The notes beneath the pieces are model-generated. The model was not told where the DNA came from and ran no database searches. It saw only the letters and a program-made list of their open reading frames with translations. Made by a program: the position numbers and the translations under genes. Positions 21,170-32,467 of a stretch of 64,000 bases of DNA are shown in pieces. Positions within the stretch are counted from its first letter, which is position 1, and the number at the start of each line of letters is the position of its first letter. This DNA comes from Corylus avellana (Eukaryota > Streptophyta > Magnoliopsida > Fagales > Betulaceae). The stretch spans positions 20,659,584-20,723,583 of the forward strand of contig NC_081549.1 in the NCBI RefSeq assembly GCF_901000735.1, written 5' to 3'.

Positions 21170-24100
21170 ATGAGATCCTCGGCGAGTACTCGGGCGTTCC
21201 TGATTTGCTTGATTCTATGCTCGTCTTTGAATTTCATCAATGGCGAGGAGCCCAAGAAAAATAAATTTCGGGACCGAGAGGCCAGCGACGATGCCCTTGG
21301 TTACCCCGATATGTAAGTTCTTTCCTCGTCCTTTAATCACTCTTTGATTTCGATTTAATTAATTAAAAAGCGATTCAATTTTGGTTTTTAGAATTTTGTG
21401 TTGGAAATGTATTAGATTTGCCTTTTCATTTGATTTGTCCGTCTTTCGCTGTGGCATGTGATTAGAGATGAGGATGCTTTGTTGAATACACAGTGCCCTA
21501 GGAATTTGGAGCTCAGATGGCAAACCGAAGTTAGTTCTAGTATATATGCTACCCCTTTGATCGCCGATATCAACAGGTATATAATAATTGAAACTCTCAC
21601 GCCATTATTAGCTTTTGCCGTCCATTCGTGTTTTAGCAGTTTGGAGGAGTTCTACTTATCAAAAAAAAAAAAAAAGCAGTTTGGAGGAGTTCTTTGTCCC
21701 TTTCATGTTATAAGAGCTACAATTGATTTTACATTCAGTGGAACCACATTCTCTCCGCTGCAATCCCGTGGTTGAGTTGACTGCAATGTTTGTGTTTTGA
21801 TTTTGCAGTGATGGAAAGCTTGATATAGTGGTTCCTTCTTTTGTTCATTATCTTGAGGTTCTAGAAGGTTCTGATGGAGACAAAATGCCTGGTACCCATT
21901 TGTGAATTTGTTTTTTGTTTTTTGCTGGAGAACTGGTTTGTTTGTATAACTTCTCTCCTAGCCATCCTGTACTGTTAAACTTGGATATCTGGTATTTGTA
22001 TGAATTTTCAATGTGCATGATTAATAGGTAACACACAGAAATACATAATAATTAACAAGCATTACTAATTCTAGGGTTGGGTTTGGTTTAGTAGATATAT
22101 ATCATACTTGCTAAATGATTTATCAGGTTGGCCTGCTTTCCATCAGTCGACTGTGCATGCCAGTCCTCTATTGTATGATATTGACAAGGATGGCGTGAGA
22201 GAAATAGCTTTGGCAACATATAATGGTGAAGTCCTTTTTTTCAGGTATTTTTTTTGGTACATAAATTGTTTTCAGTAATAATTTTGTCTTCTTGTAGTTG
22301 TAAGCCAACATGCCCGGTCTCTTATCAATTTATATGTATTGATTTTAGAGTGTCAGGATATATGATGGCAGACAAAATAGAGATACCTCGTAGAAGAGTT
22401 AATAAAAATTGGTATGTGGGTTTGGATTCAGACCCAGTGGACCGATCCCATCCAGATGTTCATGATGAGCTGCTTGTCGTGGAGGCTGCTGAGAAGATGT
22501 CTCGTAAGTTGTTCGTACATTCATTTGAATGTTTTATATGTTCAAATTTCGCTCAATTTTCTCTTTGGTCCTTACTTTTCATCATTTACTTGAGCACACT
22601 TTTGGAAGAGAGTTTTAGAGTCAGATTAAAGATTGCTTGACTTAATAAAATAGTGTTTGTATGTCTTCTTACAAGAACTGACTGTATGTTGAATGTTGAT
22701 CATTTGTGTAGAAAAAAATGGAAGTACACCTGAGTTGAACACTTCAGTAACTACGTCAGCAGAGAGTAAACTTGGCATGGCAAACACATCCAATTCAGAG
22801 AATGAAAGTAAATCTAATGGAAGTCAGATAAGTATACCTGAATTGAACACTTCAGTTACAAAGTCAGCAGAAAGTCATGTTAATATGGCGAATGTGTCCA
22901 ATCAAGAGAATGAACAGAAAATGAATGAAAGTCGAATACAATCCAACATCAAACTGCCTACGAGTGAGGATAATTCTTCTGTAAATACTGGGTCCGGAGG
23001 GACCATCAATGCACAGAATGGGACAAACACTGGGAGACGGCTTCTGGAAGATAACAACTCAAAAGAATCACAGGATGGTGGTTCTAAATCCAAAGAGAAT
23101 AGTAATGAGGAACTTCATGTTGCAACTGTTGAAAATGATAAAGGTTTGGAAGCAGATGCTGATTCATCCTTTGAATTATTCCGTGAGAGTGATGAGTTAG
23201 CTGATGAGTACAGTTACGATTATGACGATTATGTTGATGAGTCTTTGTGGGGGGATGAGGGATGGACTGAACGGAAACACGAGAAAGTGGAGGATTATGT
23301 GAATATTGATGCACACATCTTGTGCACTCCGGTGAGCCTAAACTTAAATTGACGAATATTTTTTTCCTTTTTAAGTTTCACGGATGAGCCTTACAATACA
23401 ACCGGATGAAATATTGTTTTCTTATTCATTTCAGGTCATAGCAGACATTGATAAAGATGGGGTATCAGAGATGGTTGTTGCTGTTTCTTATTTCTTTGAT
23501 CATGAGTGAGTTCTCTTGGACAGCATCACTACTTATTACTTAGCTTATTTCTTCTTCTCTTTTCATTGGAACCTGAATTTATATGTTTGACTGCCACCTA
23601 TTTAGATTAACTTGTGCCCCTCTGCGCTTTGAATGAATATACATTACTTATGAAAAAAGAAGAAGTTAGATTAACTTGCAAAATAGTATTGTATGTTGTA
23701 TATAAGTCAATCTCTCAAAAAAGAAAGGTTAAAGGTTTTTGGAGAGATAAGAAAGATTTGAAGTCTATTTCTTCACAATTAACATTTCAGTTTCAAGCAT
23801 TAAAGGGCTCTGGTTGAATAGGATTTATCAACTCTAAACTCCACCAGAGCATGTTTCTTATTAGTATATTGAATTATGGAGGATTTATCAAATCAAGAAT
23901 CTAACTTTTCTTGAAATTTGTATATGATATATATAGCTGGCACCAATTAGTTGGAAAAATATTCTTGAAGCCGAGCCCAGTCAGTTGGGATCAAGGCATG
24001 GAGTAGTTATTTTGGCTGTGCCATGTCTATAATTGTGGCCAGAGTAGGCTTGAAGTTTTCACATTTCATGCACATGCAGTATGTTAATTGTGTTAACTAT

Positions 24101-27100
24101 TCAGTTACATGCAGTATATTAATATTAGACCAGGTGTGGGTTGGGTTCAATTAATGATAAAAAAAATGCTTAAGCCTTCGCATGAGCCAGGTGGGAGGGG
24201 GTACAAGCTTCAATGTATTATAGTAATATCATTCACTGTCCACTGATCAATTCAAATGTTAGAGTAAGAGTATCTACTACTATTCTTTTCCTTATATTTG
24301 TATGAGATGTAGTTTAAGCTTTTGTGTTCCATTTTCCTATGTAAAAAGTTTAAGTTTTTTTAATTTAGTTTTCTTGCTTTGTAGTGCTGTTAGAAAAAAA
24401 AAAGACAAAAAAAAGAGACTGCTTTTATTAACTGAATGATGTGAAAGTAATTAGCCACCTTTTAAGTTGACAGGTATTATGCTGACTCAGAGCATTTAAA
24501 GGATTTGGGTGGTATTGATATCGAAAAATATGTAGCTGGTGCTATTGTTGTTATCAATCTTGATTCAAAGCAAATTAAGTGGACTGCTGACCTAGATCTA
24601 AGTACAGACTCTGGAAAATTTCGCGCCTATATATACTCTTCTCCAACTGTTGTTGATTTGGATGGTGATGGGTATTTGGACATTCTTATTGGGACCTCCT
24701 TTGGCTTGTTCTATGTCTTGGATCATCATGGTAATTTCCTCCCACTGGATGCCGATTTTCTTTCTTGTCATATGTTTTCAGGATTGGAGTCTCCCCCTCC
24801 CTTAATCTGTGTGAGTTTACTGTCGATTTTTAACTTGGATGTTATGACTTGCTGTTAGCTCTAGAGCAGCAGTAGAAGTTGTTGCATCATTTTTGAGATC
24901 TTGGCTATTGTTTTTCTCCCCGTTTTAACTGTATTTGCCTTTATGCATGCGTGTAGTTGGGTACTTAATTTGGAATCATGCTCAGAAAATATATCCTTTT
25001 TCCTAATGAAAACTGTTGCAAGTACAAACCTGGCCAGGGCTTCCAATATTGCTATAGCCTCTAAACAATATTACGCCTATGCCTTTATGTATGTCCTGGA
25101 GGTCAAAATATGGGGGATAGGCTACTTGAGGTTGTTGCATCATTTTTGAGACGTTGGCTGTTGTTTTTCTCCCTATTTTGACTGTATTTATCTTTATGCA
25201 TGCGCGTAGTTGGGTACTTAATTTGGAATCATGCTCAGATACTATATGCATGTATATATTCTGAGCATGTCCTTTTTCCTAATAAAAAAACTGTTGCAAG
25301 TACAAACTTGGCCGGGGCTTCCTATTTTGCTATAGCCTATATATATTATTACGCCTTTGCCTTAATGTATTTCCTTGAGGTCAAAATATGGGGGATAGGC
25401 TACTTGAGGTGTTAAACACATATCTGCTTAATGAGCATTTGTATTCCTCACGCTTTCTTCAAATGCTAACTGGTTGATCAGATCTTACCATATCAAAGCT
25501 ACTCTATATTTCAACTTATAGGAGAACTTGAAAGAAAAAGTTTGTGCCTGTTGTGCTTCTTTCAGTTTTCTTTTAGAATCTCACATGTCCAACTAAACTT
25601 TGTTCTGAAACTGCAATTTGAATTTTTCATGTTTATGGTCATTCTGGACACTCAATTGTTTCCTTTATCTAGGCAAAGTGAGAGAGAAGTTTCCTCTTGA
25701 AATGGCTGAGATTCAAGGAGCTGTTATTGCTGCTGATGTCAATGATGATGGCAAAATTGAACTCGTGACTACTGATGTACATGGAAATGTTGCTGCTTGG
25801 AATACCAAAGGAGAGGAAATTTGGGAAGCGCACATTAAGAGTCTTGTTCCACAGGTAAGTTTCAGTGTTATTTTCTTCTCAAAATTAAGTTGTGTAAAAT
25901 GTACTAGAATCGCATTGATCATTAATAATAAATGGTATTGTAACTTTTGAGGATGTGTAATTTTTTTAAACCTTTATTTTGTAGATGTGAATTTAGTTAT
26001 AATTGCTGATAGAATGTGTTTTGATGATTTTACTTGGTTTATGGAGTTCATCTTCCTCGTGTGGTATAAACCTTCACACATGTCGGTTTTCCCCCAATTT
26101 TTGGCAACTTAAGATGCTAAATTTTAATGTAGTGGGCTCTTGATGGGTTAAACTGACCAATTGGGTAAATCTGAGCTTAAAAAAAAATGTAAATTGTGTT
26201 GACACCAAGCCAGATCATGTGGGATTCACTGCTTACAGGAAGGGAAAAGACGAGTAGGCAAAACAGAGGGATTCTGTCCATCTTTACCTAGAACAGTTGT
26301 GGTGTTTAATGTTCCCTTATCGTGTTTCCGACCATATTTCGTAACTGGTCACAGCAATGCCATCTGGGAATTGCTTCACATGAAACTTGCAGACTTATAC
26401 TTGATGCAGAATTTTGATAATTAATTGTCTATGCAAGATTTCTGGGTTCTAGGGCTCTAGAAAGAAGATATCTAGATTCTATTTATTTAGTTTTTTGCTG
26501 GATCAGACGATATGAGCTTACCTCAATATGGAGTAATTCAGCAGTTTTCATATCCCAACTTTGTGGCCGTCATATATTCAAGAACCCTTTGCTGCTCTGT
26601 TGTATATCTAGAATTTGACATAATAGTGGTTTAAAGGTTACTAGATGAACTAACTTCTGTTTTGTTAGTAGGTTGCCTGGATATATGCTGCCATGTAATA
26701 TGAAAAATTCATAGTAGAGTGATCTAATACGCATTGTCATATTCTTCAGGGGCCTACTATTGGTGATGTTGATGGGGATGGCCATACTGATGTCGTGGTT
26801 CCAACGATCTCAGGGAACATTTATGTTCTCAGTGGCAAGGATGGGTCACTTGTTCGTCCTTATCCATATAGAACACATGGCAGAGTGATGAATCAAGTTC
26901 TTCTTGTTGATTTAAATAAACGTGGCGAGAAAAAGAAGGGGCTCACTCTTGTTACAACATCATTTGATGGTTATTTATACCTTATAGATGGACCCACTTC
27001 ATGTGCCGATGTTGTTGACATCGGTGAAACCTCGTAAGAGATGCTTAATCTTTTGGTTCCATAGTTCTCTCTCTCTCTCTCTCACTCTTCCTTTTCCATT

Positions 27101-27972
27101 CCCCCTTTCTTTTTTTTCTTTTTTTAATCTAATGGGTTTCTCTTCATGACAGATATAGCATGGTCTTGGCAGAAAATGTTGACGGTGGAGATGATCTTGA
27201 TCTTATTGTGACAACCATGAATGGCAATGTCTTTTGCTTCTCCACTCCTGTTCCACACCATCCTCTCAAGGTAGGATAAGATCCGAAGCTGATTTGTGGT
27301 TTATTTCTTTTATATTCTCCAAGCTCATTTTTAATATTCCTTGCATGCTGTTCTTTTTCAGGCATGGAAGTCACCTTATCAAGGAAGAAACAATGTGGCT
27401 ATTCGGTATAACCGCGAAGGCATTTTTGTTCCACATCCATCAAGAGCTTTCCGTGATGAGGAAGGCAAGAATTTCTTTGTGGAATTTGAGATTGTAGATA
27501 GATACAGGGTCCCATCTGGTTCTCAAGCACCTTACAATGTCACGGTAAGTGCTTCTCACACGCCCATGTACATTATCTAAAAGCCAACAACTCATCTCTC
27601 TCTCTCAAAACTTTGAATCTATAGTTGATTTTGTGTTCTGTTAAAATGTTGCAGGCGACTTTGTTAGTTCCCGGCAATTATCAAGGTGAGAGAAGGATAA
27701 AGCAAACTCAAATATTTGATCGTCCCGGGAAATATCGGATGAAGCTACCAACAGTTGGGGTAAGGACCACGGGGACTGTTTTGGTGGAGATGGTTGACAA
27801 AAACGGACTCTATTTCTCAGATGATTTCTCTCTCACATTCCATATGTATTACTATAAACTGTTGAAGTGGCTGATTGTCCTCCCGATGCTTGGGATGTTT
27901 GGTGTGCTTGTCATCCTTCGTCCACAAGAGGCCGTGCCTTTGCCGTCGTTTTCACGGAACACCGACCTGTGA
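21170..27972 (+). CDS. DEX1: DEX1, FG-GAP-repeat membrane protein for pollen exine formation
   Basis: Plant-specific type I membrane protein; in Arabidopsis it is required for primexine and exine patterning of pollen and is thought to bind calcium. Thirteen exons in continuous phase: 21170-21312, 21466-21576, 21809-21891, 22127-22244, 22349-22503, 22712-23331, 23435-23505, 24474-24730, 25673-25854, 26750-27033, 27153-27270, 27362-27544, 27655-27972 (TGA). Product 880 residues, close to the Arabidopsis length as I recall it. The start [19 protein letters not shown] is a signal peptide. Integrin-alpha-like FG-GAP/EF-hand-like loops follow: [60 protein letters not shown]. An acidic linker ([10 protein letters not shown]) follows a low-complexity region in exon 6. 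One membrane span near the C-terminus ([20 protein letters not shown]) precedes a short cytosolic tail. Confidence 0.95.
21635..21693 (+). mobile_element. Tail-only L1 insertion with 19-bp TSD in DEX1 intron 2
   Basis: Perfect direct repeats AGCAGTTTGGAGGAGTTCT (21635-21653 and 21675-21693) flank ACTTATC plus a run of A. ACTTATC is the last 7 bases of the local L1 3' end before poly-A. It is 60 bases into the intron. Confidence 0.9.
22729..22944 (+). repeat. In-frame 108-bp tandem repeat in DEX1 exon 6
   Basis: The coding sequence for [13 protein letters not shown]... starts at 22729 and again at 22837 ([13 protein letters not shown]...), a period of 108 bp or 36 codons. The two units are alike over the whole length ([10 protein letters not shown] versus [10 protein letters not shown]). 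The repeat lies in the Ser/Asn/Glu-rich linker between the second and third calcium-loop groups. Confidence 0.9.
23602..23678 (+). mobile_element. 51-bp L1 3'-end insertion with 13-bp TSD in DEX1 intron 7
   Basis: Direct repeats TTAGATTAACTTG (23602-23614 and 23666-23678) flank TGCCCCTCTGCGCTTTGAAT.. and ..CATTACTTATG plus an A-rich end. This matches the L1 3' terminus (GCGCCCCTCTGCGCTTTTGATAT...). It is in the same orientation as DEX1. Confidence 0.9.
24881..25412. repeat. Two-copy tandem repeat, 253-bp period, in DEX1 intron 8
   Basis: GTTGCATCATTTTTGAGA begins at 24881 and again at 25134, and the following 250 bases correspond (GTTGGGTACTTAATTTGG, CTTGGCCGGGGCTTCC-type text, GGGGGATAGGCTACTTGAGG). 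The second copy has an extra block of about 25 bases near 25240-25265. The copies differ at many positions, so the duplication is not new. Confidence 0.9.
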
Positions 27973-29549
27973 TGATTACCCTATATAAAACGCTATCGCT
28001 GCATAAAGATAACTTTTATAGTTGTATTTACCTGAACCAAGGCCAGAAACATAGGTGACAAGGAATTGTTCGAACGAGCAAGAGTTTTTTGATAGCGAAG
28101 TTCAAATGGGTCTCTTCATCAGGCTGCAAGTGCAGTTGGCCTGAATTTAATTTGAGTTCTGAATGGTAGATCGTCGGAACTTGTAACATAGATTTGAGTC
28201 ATGGGCAATTGAATTTTAATCCCAAATCATTTCTTGGCTCGCATTTACCCACGTCACTTTCTTTTTTTTCGCTCTCTGAGGTCATCTTTTATACTCAAAA
28301 ATAAGATACGCATGCATGTGACATTTTGTAGTAATTGCAAGTGGAAATCTCATTAATGCTGATGAAGAATGGTAAAAATGGGTTGTTCATGTAAAAGTAG
28401 AATGGTAAATGGGTTGCACCCAATAAATCATTCTCTTGCTTTTCAATTCCGTATTGGTAGAAGATGATGATCCAATGTTAAATTCTTCCACAACTCTTTG
28501 CCTTGTATGTTTAAATATTTCCCTAACTGTAACATAGCTACTTTAATGGACGGGATTGACACATTGCCTTCTCAGAATCCCCATCATTATAATCCTCGAC
28601 TTTCATGCTGTAGCAGGGCATCAAACTTCAAACCCTTAAAACTTCGGCTGCAACGGGTGATTCCAACTTTTGATTACTAATGAAACAATTGCTTCCAAAA
28701 CGTCATAATAAAAAGCAACAATCACGCAAAATACTCTTCTGAAATTTATTCAGCTAAAACTTGAGAAGCCTTATGCAACGCAACAAAAGGCACTTCACAG
28801 TTCAATTTACATACAGATACAGGTGCAAAAATCATATAAAGGTGACAGCTGAAGCCTCATGGGTCTCCAACAAAACCTCAAAACAGCCGAAGCCTCATGA
28901 ACATCCTCCATGCTTTAACCTTGGCTTAAGCCATGATTTACTTAATTTGGGATCTTTGTGCCTAGCACCCTATTTCAAACAATGTTTTGTCAAGTTGAGA
29001 AACTGGAGTGGGTTTGACTATATCCATCGGTAGACATCAGTTGAAGGATATTCATTTTGCTTAATTGAAGCAGGCAGACAATGAATCATGTAGATCTTCA
29101 TCTTTTGTGCCAGCTTTTCATATTTATTAAGAGGAAAAATCTACGGTTTTGTGATATCAAATATCTGTGCTGACCTTTTAAAGGAAATTGATACCTAGGC
29201 ACCACTATTCAAGATCAACAAAACAGAAAGTGGTCCTCACTACCAAAATCTTCACAATCAAAACCACATAATTGTTGTTTCAGTTCCAAAATCCTCACAA
29301 ATTTTAGAGCAAAAATCTGCGGTTTTGTGATATCAAATTATGCATAAACCAAACAATCCAGCCATATCAACAGCAAAAAATTCCAACCCATATTTGTTGA
29401 ATCATTCTAACATGAATTTAAATAAACAATTACATACATGGGAACACAACAGAGAGTGGAAGTAATAGCATTAACAACTATTGTTCAAGATAGAACTGAT
29501 TAATTTCAGATGCCAGTCTATGTTTGGAAAAACACAGAAGAACTTACAA
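27973..29549. other. Convergent 3' flanks of DEX1 and the DUF962 gene
   Basis: About 1.6 kb without a supported coding exon. It should hold the 3' UTRs of DEX1 (+) and the DUF962 gene (-), which are transcribed toward each other. A short direct repeat (CGGTTTTGTGATATCAAAT) appears at about 29133 and 29321. I saw no mobile element with clear ends. Confidence 0.5.
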
Positions 29550-29888
29550 TCAAAAGATCTGCAACATAGGCCTCTTTCCGAGCCTCTTGATCTCCTTATC
29601 CATTTTCCCAGTAAGCATCAATCCAAACATCTTGAAATCACACAGCAGGGACCAAAATGGATGCCCAAACGTGGCAGGAACATTCCCCTCGACAAAGAAA
29701 TGGCTGTACCAGGCCAATCCATACCCAAAGAATGGCACAAAGAACAAAAACCACCAGCTAAAAACCACCGAGCAAAGCAAGAAGAAAATACCAGTAAGCG
29801 TGCCGACAAAATGCCAGCGCCTTGTGGATGGTTTTGAGTGCTGGTTCACATAGAAGGCCCAAAACTCTTCTAAGCTCCTAAAATTCAT
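29550..29888 (-). CDS. DUF962 / Mpo1-like small membrane protein
   Basis: A 112-residue single-exon protein of the DUF962 family; the yeast member Mpo1 is an ER dioxygenase in fatty-acid alpha-oxidation, but plant members of this size are little characterised. I chose the ATG at 29888 (MNFRSLEEFWAFYVNQHSKP) because the family similarity as I know it starts there. The frame also allows an upstream ATG at 29975, adding 29 residues with no family match. Conserved marks are NQHSKPSTRRWHFVGT, a hydrophobic stretch (GIFFLLCSVVFSWWFLFFVP), and WYSHFFVEGNVPATFGHP with the histidines typical of the family; the basic C-terminus KRLGKRP may face the cytosol. Confidence 0.88.
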   Translation of the reverse strand: MNFRSLEEFWAFYVNQHSKPSTRRWHFVGTLTGIFFLLCSVVFSWWFLFFVPFFGYGLAWYSHFFVEGNVPATFGHPFWSLLCDFKMFGLMLTGKMDKEIKRLGKRPMLQIF

Positions 29889-30546
29889 CTCTTCCAGAGA
29901 AACTAAATGAACCTGATTCAATACTATAATCTTTTCCGAACCCTTGTAGATAATCCTTATCAAGAACAAACCCAAAATCAGAATCTTGATTTTCGGGTGC
30001 TCCTAACCCAAATATATAATCGGGGTTTGGTTGAATTCTCAACGAATTGCGATGATTTGAGCCTAGTTAGATTCTGGGTACGCCTCAAATCATCATTAGG
30101 AACAAAACCCAGAAAATATTCAAGGTTTGACTGACTGAAACTTTCGCTCAAAGACAAATCTTCTGATCTTCTCACGTATTCTCCGTGTGGTGGAGATTTT
30201 AGCTCGATGATGCGCACGAGAATTCTCAAAACGGGAGTGGTGTTGGGTTGCTGTCTGATAATTCAAAGTAGGTTTACGGTCTCCTCTGCATTGGTTTTAC
30301 CCCCTTCATTTCCTCATCTTTTAGTTTTCTTCTTCATAAAACCTTCCATTTGGAGACTTTGTACCGTTTCTTGTCTTTTGTTACTACAGGGAAAGAACGA
30401 GGAAACAAAAGAAAAGCAAATAAAAAGAACATTTTTACTTGGCAATGGTAGATTATTCTTTAATTATGCATTATCTTTTATAATATTTATTTATTTATTA
30501 TGCGGTTTAAGCTCAATCACCAAAGTTAAATAAACCTCAATATTAT

Positions 30547-31046
30547 ATTGGGAAATTATATATAAACTCTTTAGGTCAACGCGTTTTTTTCAAAAATTCC
30601 CTAGTTTTTTTTTAGAAATTAACTTCCTGGGTCAATCGAAACTACAATAAATTTCCTACCGTCAAAAAATTTTAACAGTCATTAGTGCTACTCAAAACTC
30701 ACTGTTTTACCTCATTAAAAGATTAATTTTTTATTAATTTAATTTTAAAAGTTAAATCTTAAAAAAAATAAAAAATTGAAGGGTGGCCACCGCCACCCCT
30801 GGCCACCCACCCAACACCTATGGGATGGCCGTGAGCCACCCCAAACCACCGCGGCCACCCCTTTCCACCCATGGGGTGGCCAGCGGGTGGAAAGGGGTGG
30901 CCTGCGGTAACGCCCAAGGGGGTGGCCCGCCATGGGAGGGGTGGCCTGCGAGCCACCCCAAACCCCCAATGGGGTGGCCGCGAGCCACCCCATAGGTGTT
31001 GGGGGGGTGGCTAAGGATGGCACCACCACCCCTTGCCACCCTTCAA

Positions 31047-31077
<31 letters not shown>

Positions 31078-31285
31078 AACTTTTTAAATTAAATTAACAA
31101 AAAATTAATATTTTAATGAGGTAAAACGGGGAGTATTGAGTAGCACTAATGATTGTTAAAAAATTTTGACGGTAGGGAGTTTATTGTAGTTTCGATTGAG
31201 TCAGAGAGTTAATTTCCGAAAAAAAACACCTATGAAGTTTTTAAAAAAAACGCATTAACCTTAAGAGTTATATATAATTTTCCAA
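30547..31285. mobile_element. Large foldback (long-TIR) element with GGTGGC-rich core
   Basis: Two inverted arms of about 230 bp (left 30547-30778, right about 31045-31285) match base by base, from TTGGGAAATTATATATAAAC at the left end to its complement ending in ATAATTTTCCAA. Between them is a 260-bp G/C-rich centre made of GGGTGGC/GCCACCC words in both directions, itself partly palindromic. It has no transposase gene, so it is non-autonomous. The class is uncertain; no clear TSD was found. Short open frames in the core are by-products of the repeats. Confidence 0.85.
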
Positions 31286-31739
31286 TAATATATGTTATTT
31301 TTTTTAACAAAACATGTAAAAATCACATATTCTAGCTATATATGTTAGTTTAATTAATTGAATCAAAACTAAAAATTGTCCTTCGTAAGGTTGACATGTA
31401 ATATTGTAAAATAATTGTAAGACACATCGTAAAATAAAAAAGGGACAAAAGTTTAACTTATAGCGTTATTCTTTCGGGTCACACTGACCTAAAACCGAGG
31501 CGAGAATAAACTTTTGGCCTCGGTTTTCTTGATCCTTTCTCTTCCTCTCTTTCATGCGCTTATTTTTATTTATTTATTTATTTTTTTGTTTGTACACTTT
31601 TACATATAAATTAAGGAGCTAGTAAATTAATGACTATGAGATAATGGAAATAAATGGGGATAAACTTTTGATGCAAAGCTTAGATAAAATAAAAGAAAAG
31701 AAGTATTGCAACTTCAATTCTATAAAATCAACGCAATAA

Positions 31740-32140
31740 GAAGATGGGCATTAGAGTCATTGTGCGCTACCATGCTATTCCCAAAAGGCAATATTACTGA
31801 TTAAGTTGTAATTGAATCAGTTGCAGCCTTATGGGCAATTACTTTTGCTAAAAATTGGGGTGGACCGGAAGGAAATACGTTGCATGTGGTGCAAGCTTTA
31901 CGAAAGAAAGGACAAAATTGGTGTCACTATGGCCAATTAATTAACGATGCTTGAACTGTGCTACAATCTCTTTTACAATGGAGAATCTCTCATGTTCGAC
32001 GAGAGACAAACAAAGCAGTTCATAAGCTGGCAAAGAACGCACTCCAAGTTATGGATGAAATAATTCATATAGAGGAAGCCCTTCAATGTGTTTTTGATAT
32101 TGTAGTGTCCGAACATATTATTAAAAATATTCACCAATGA
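31740..32140 (+). pseudogene. Retroelement RNase H (RVT_3-like) relic
   Basis: Broken frames on the plus strand recall the plant L1-type RNase H domain: ESVAALWAITFAKNWG near 31815, LHVVQALRKKGQNWCHYGQL near 31885, and WRISHVRRETNKAVHKLAKN in the open frame 31958-32140. A stop and frameshifts separate these pieces. Neither end of an element is visible. Confidence 0.7.
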
Positions 32141-32467
32141 TGAATTGAATGATTGACTGGATTTAAAAAAAGAAATCAACAATCTACGCGTATAGAAAAC
32201 AAAACAAACGGAAAATTTCAATAATTCTCAAACATTCGTTCTCAAAGTCGTTTGATTACATTCAACCCTCTTTTTTATAATAAAAAATATAAAACATCAA
32301 TTAATTATATTCTTTTTCATAATTGATTATTTGACGGAAAAAATAAATTTAAAAAATCATATATATATAATACATCCGTATACGTAAGGCTCATAAACGA
32401 AGAACAAAAAAGGTGGCTTAATTTTATTGATCTACGTACTAAATGTCACGTGAAACTTACAAAAACT

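Noticed and set aside
29889..29975. 29-residue N-terminal extension of the DUF962 protein
   Set aside because: The frame is open, but the extension has no family similarity that I know, and the family start fits the internal ATG at 29888.
30745..31039. Several overlapping open frames of 65-94 codons in both directions
   Set aside because: They are Pro/Gly/His/Trp-rich translations of the GGTGGC palindromic core of the foldback element, open in many frames only because of base composition.
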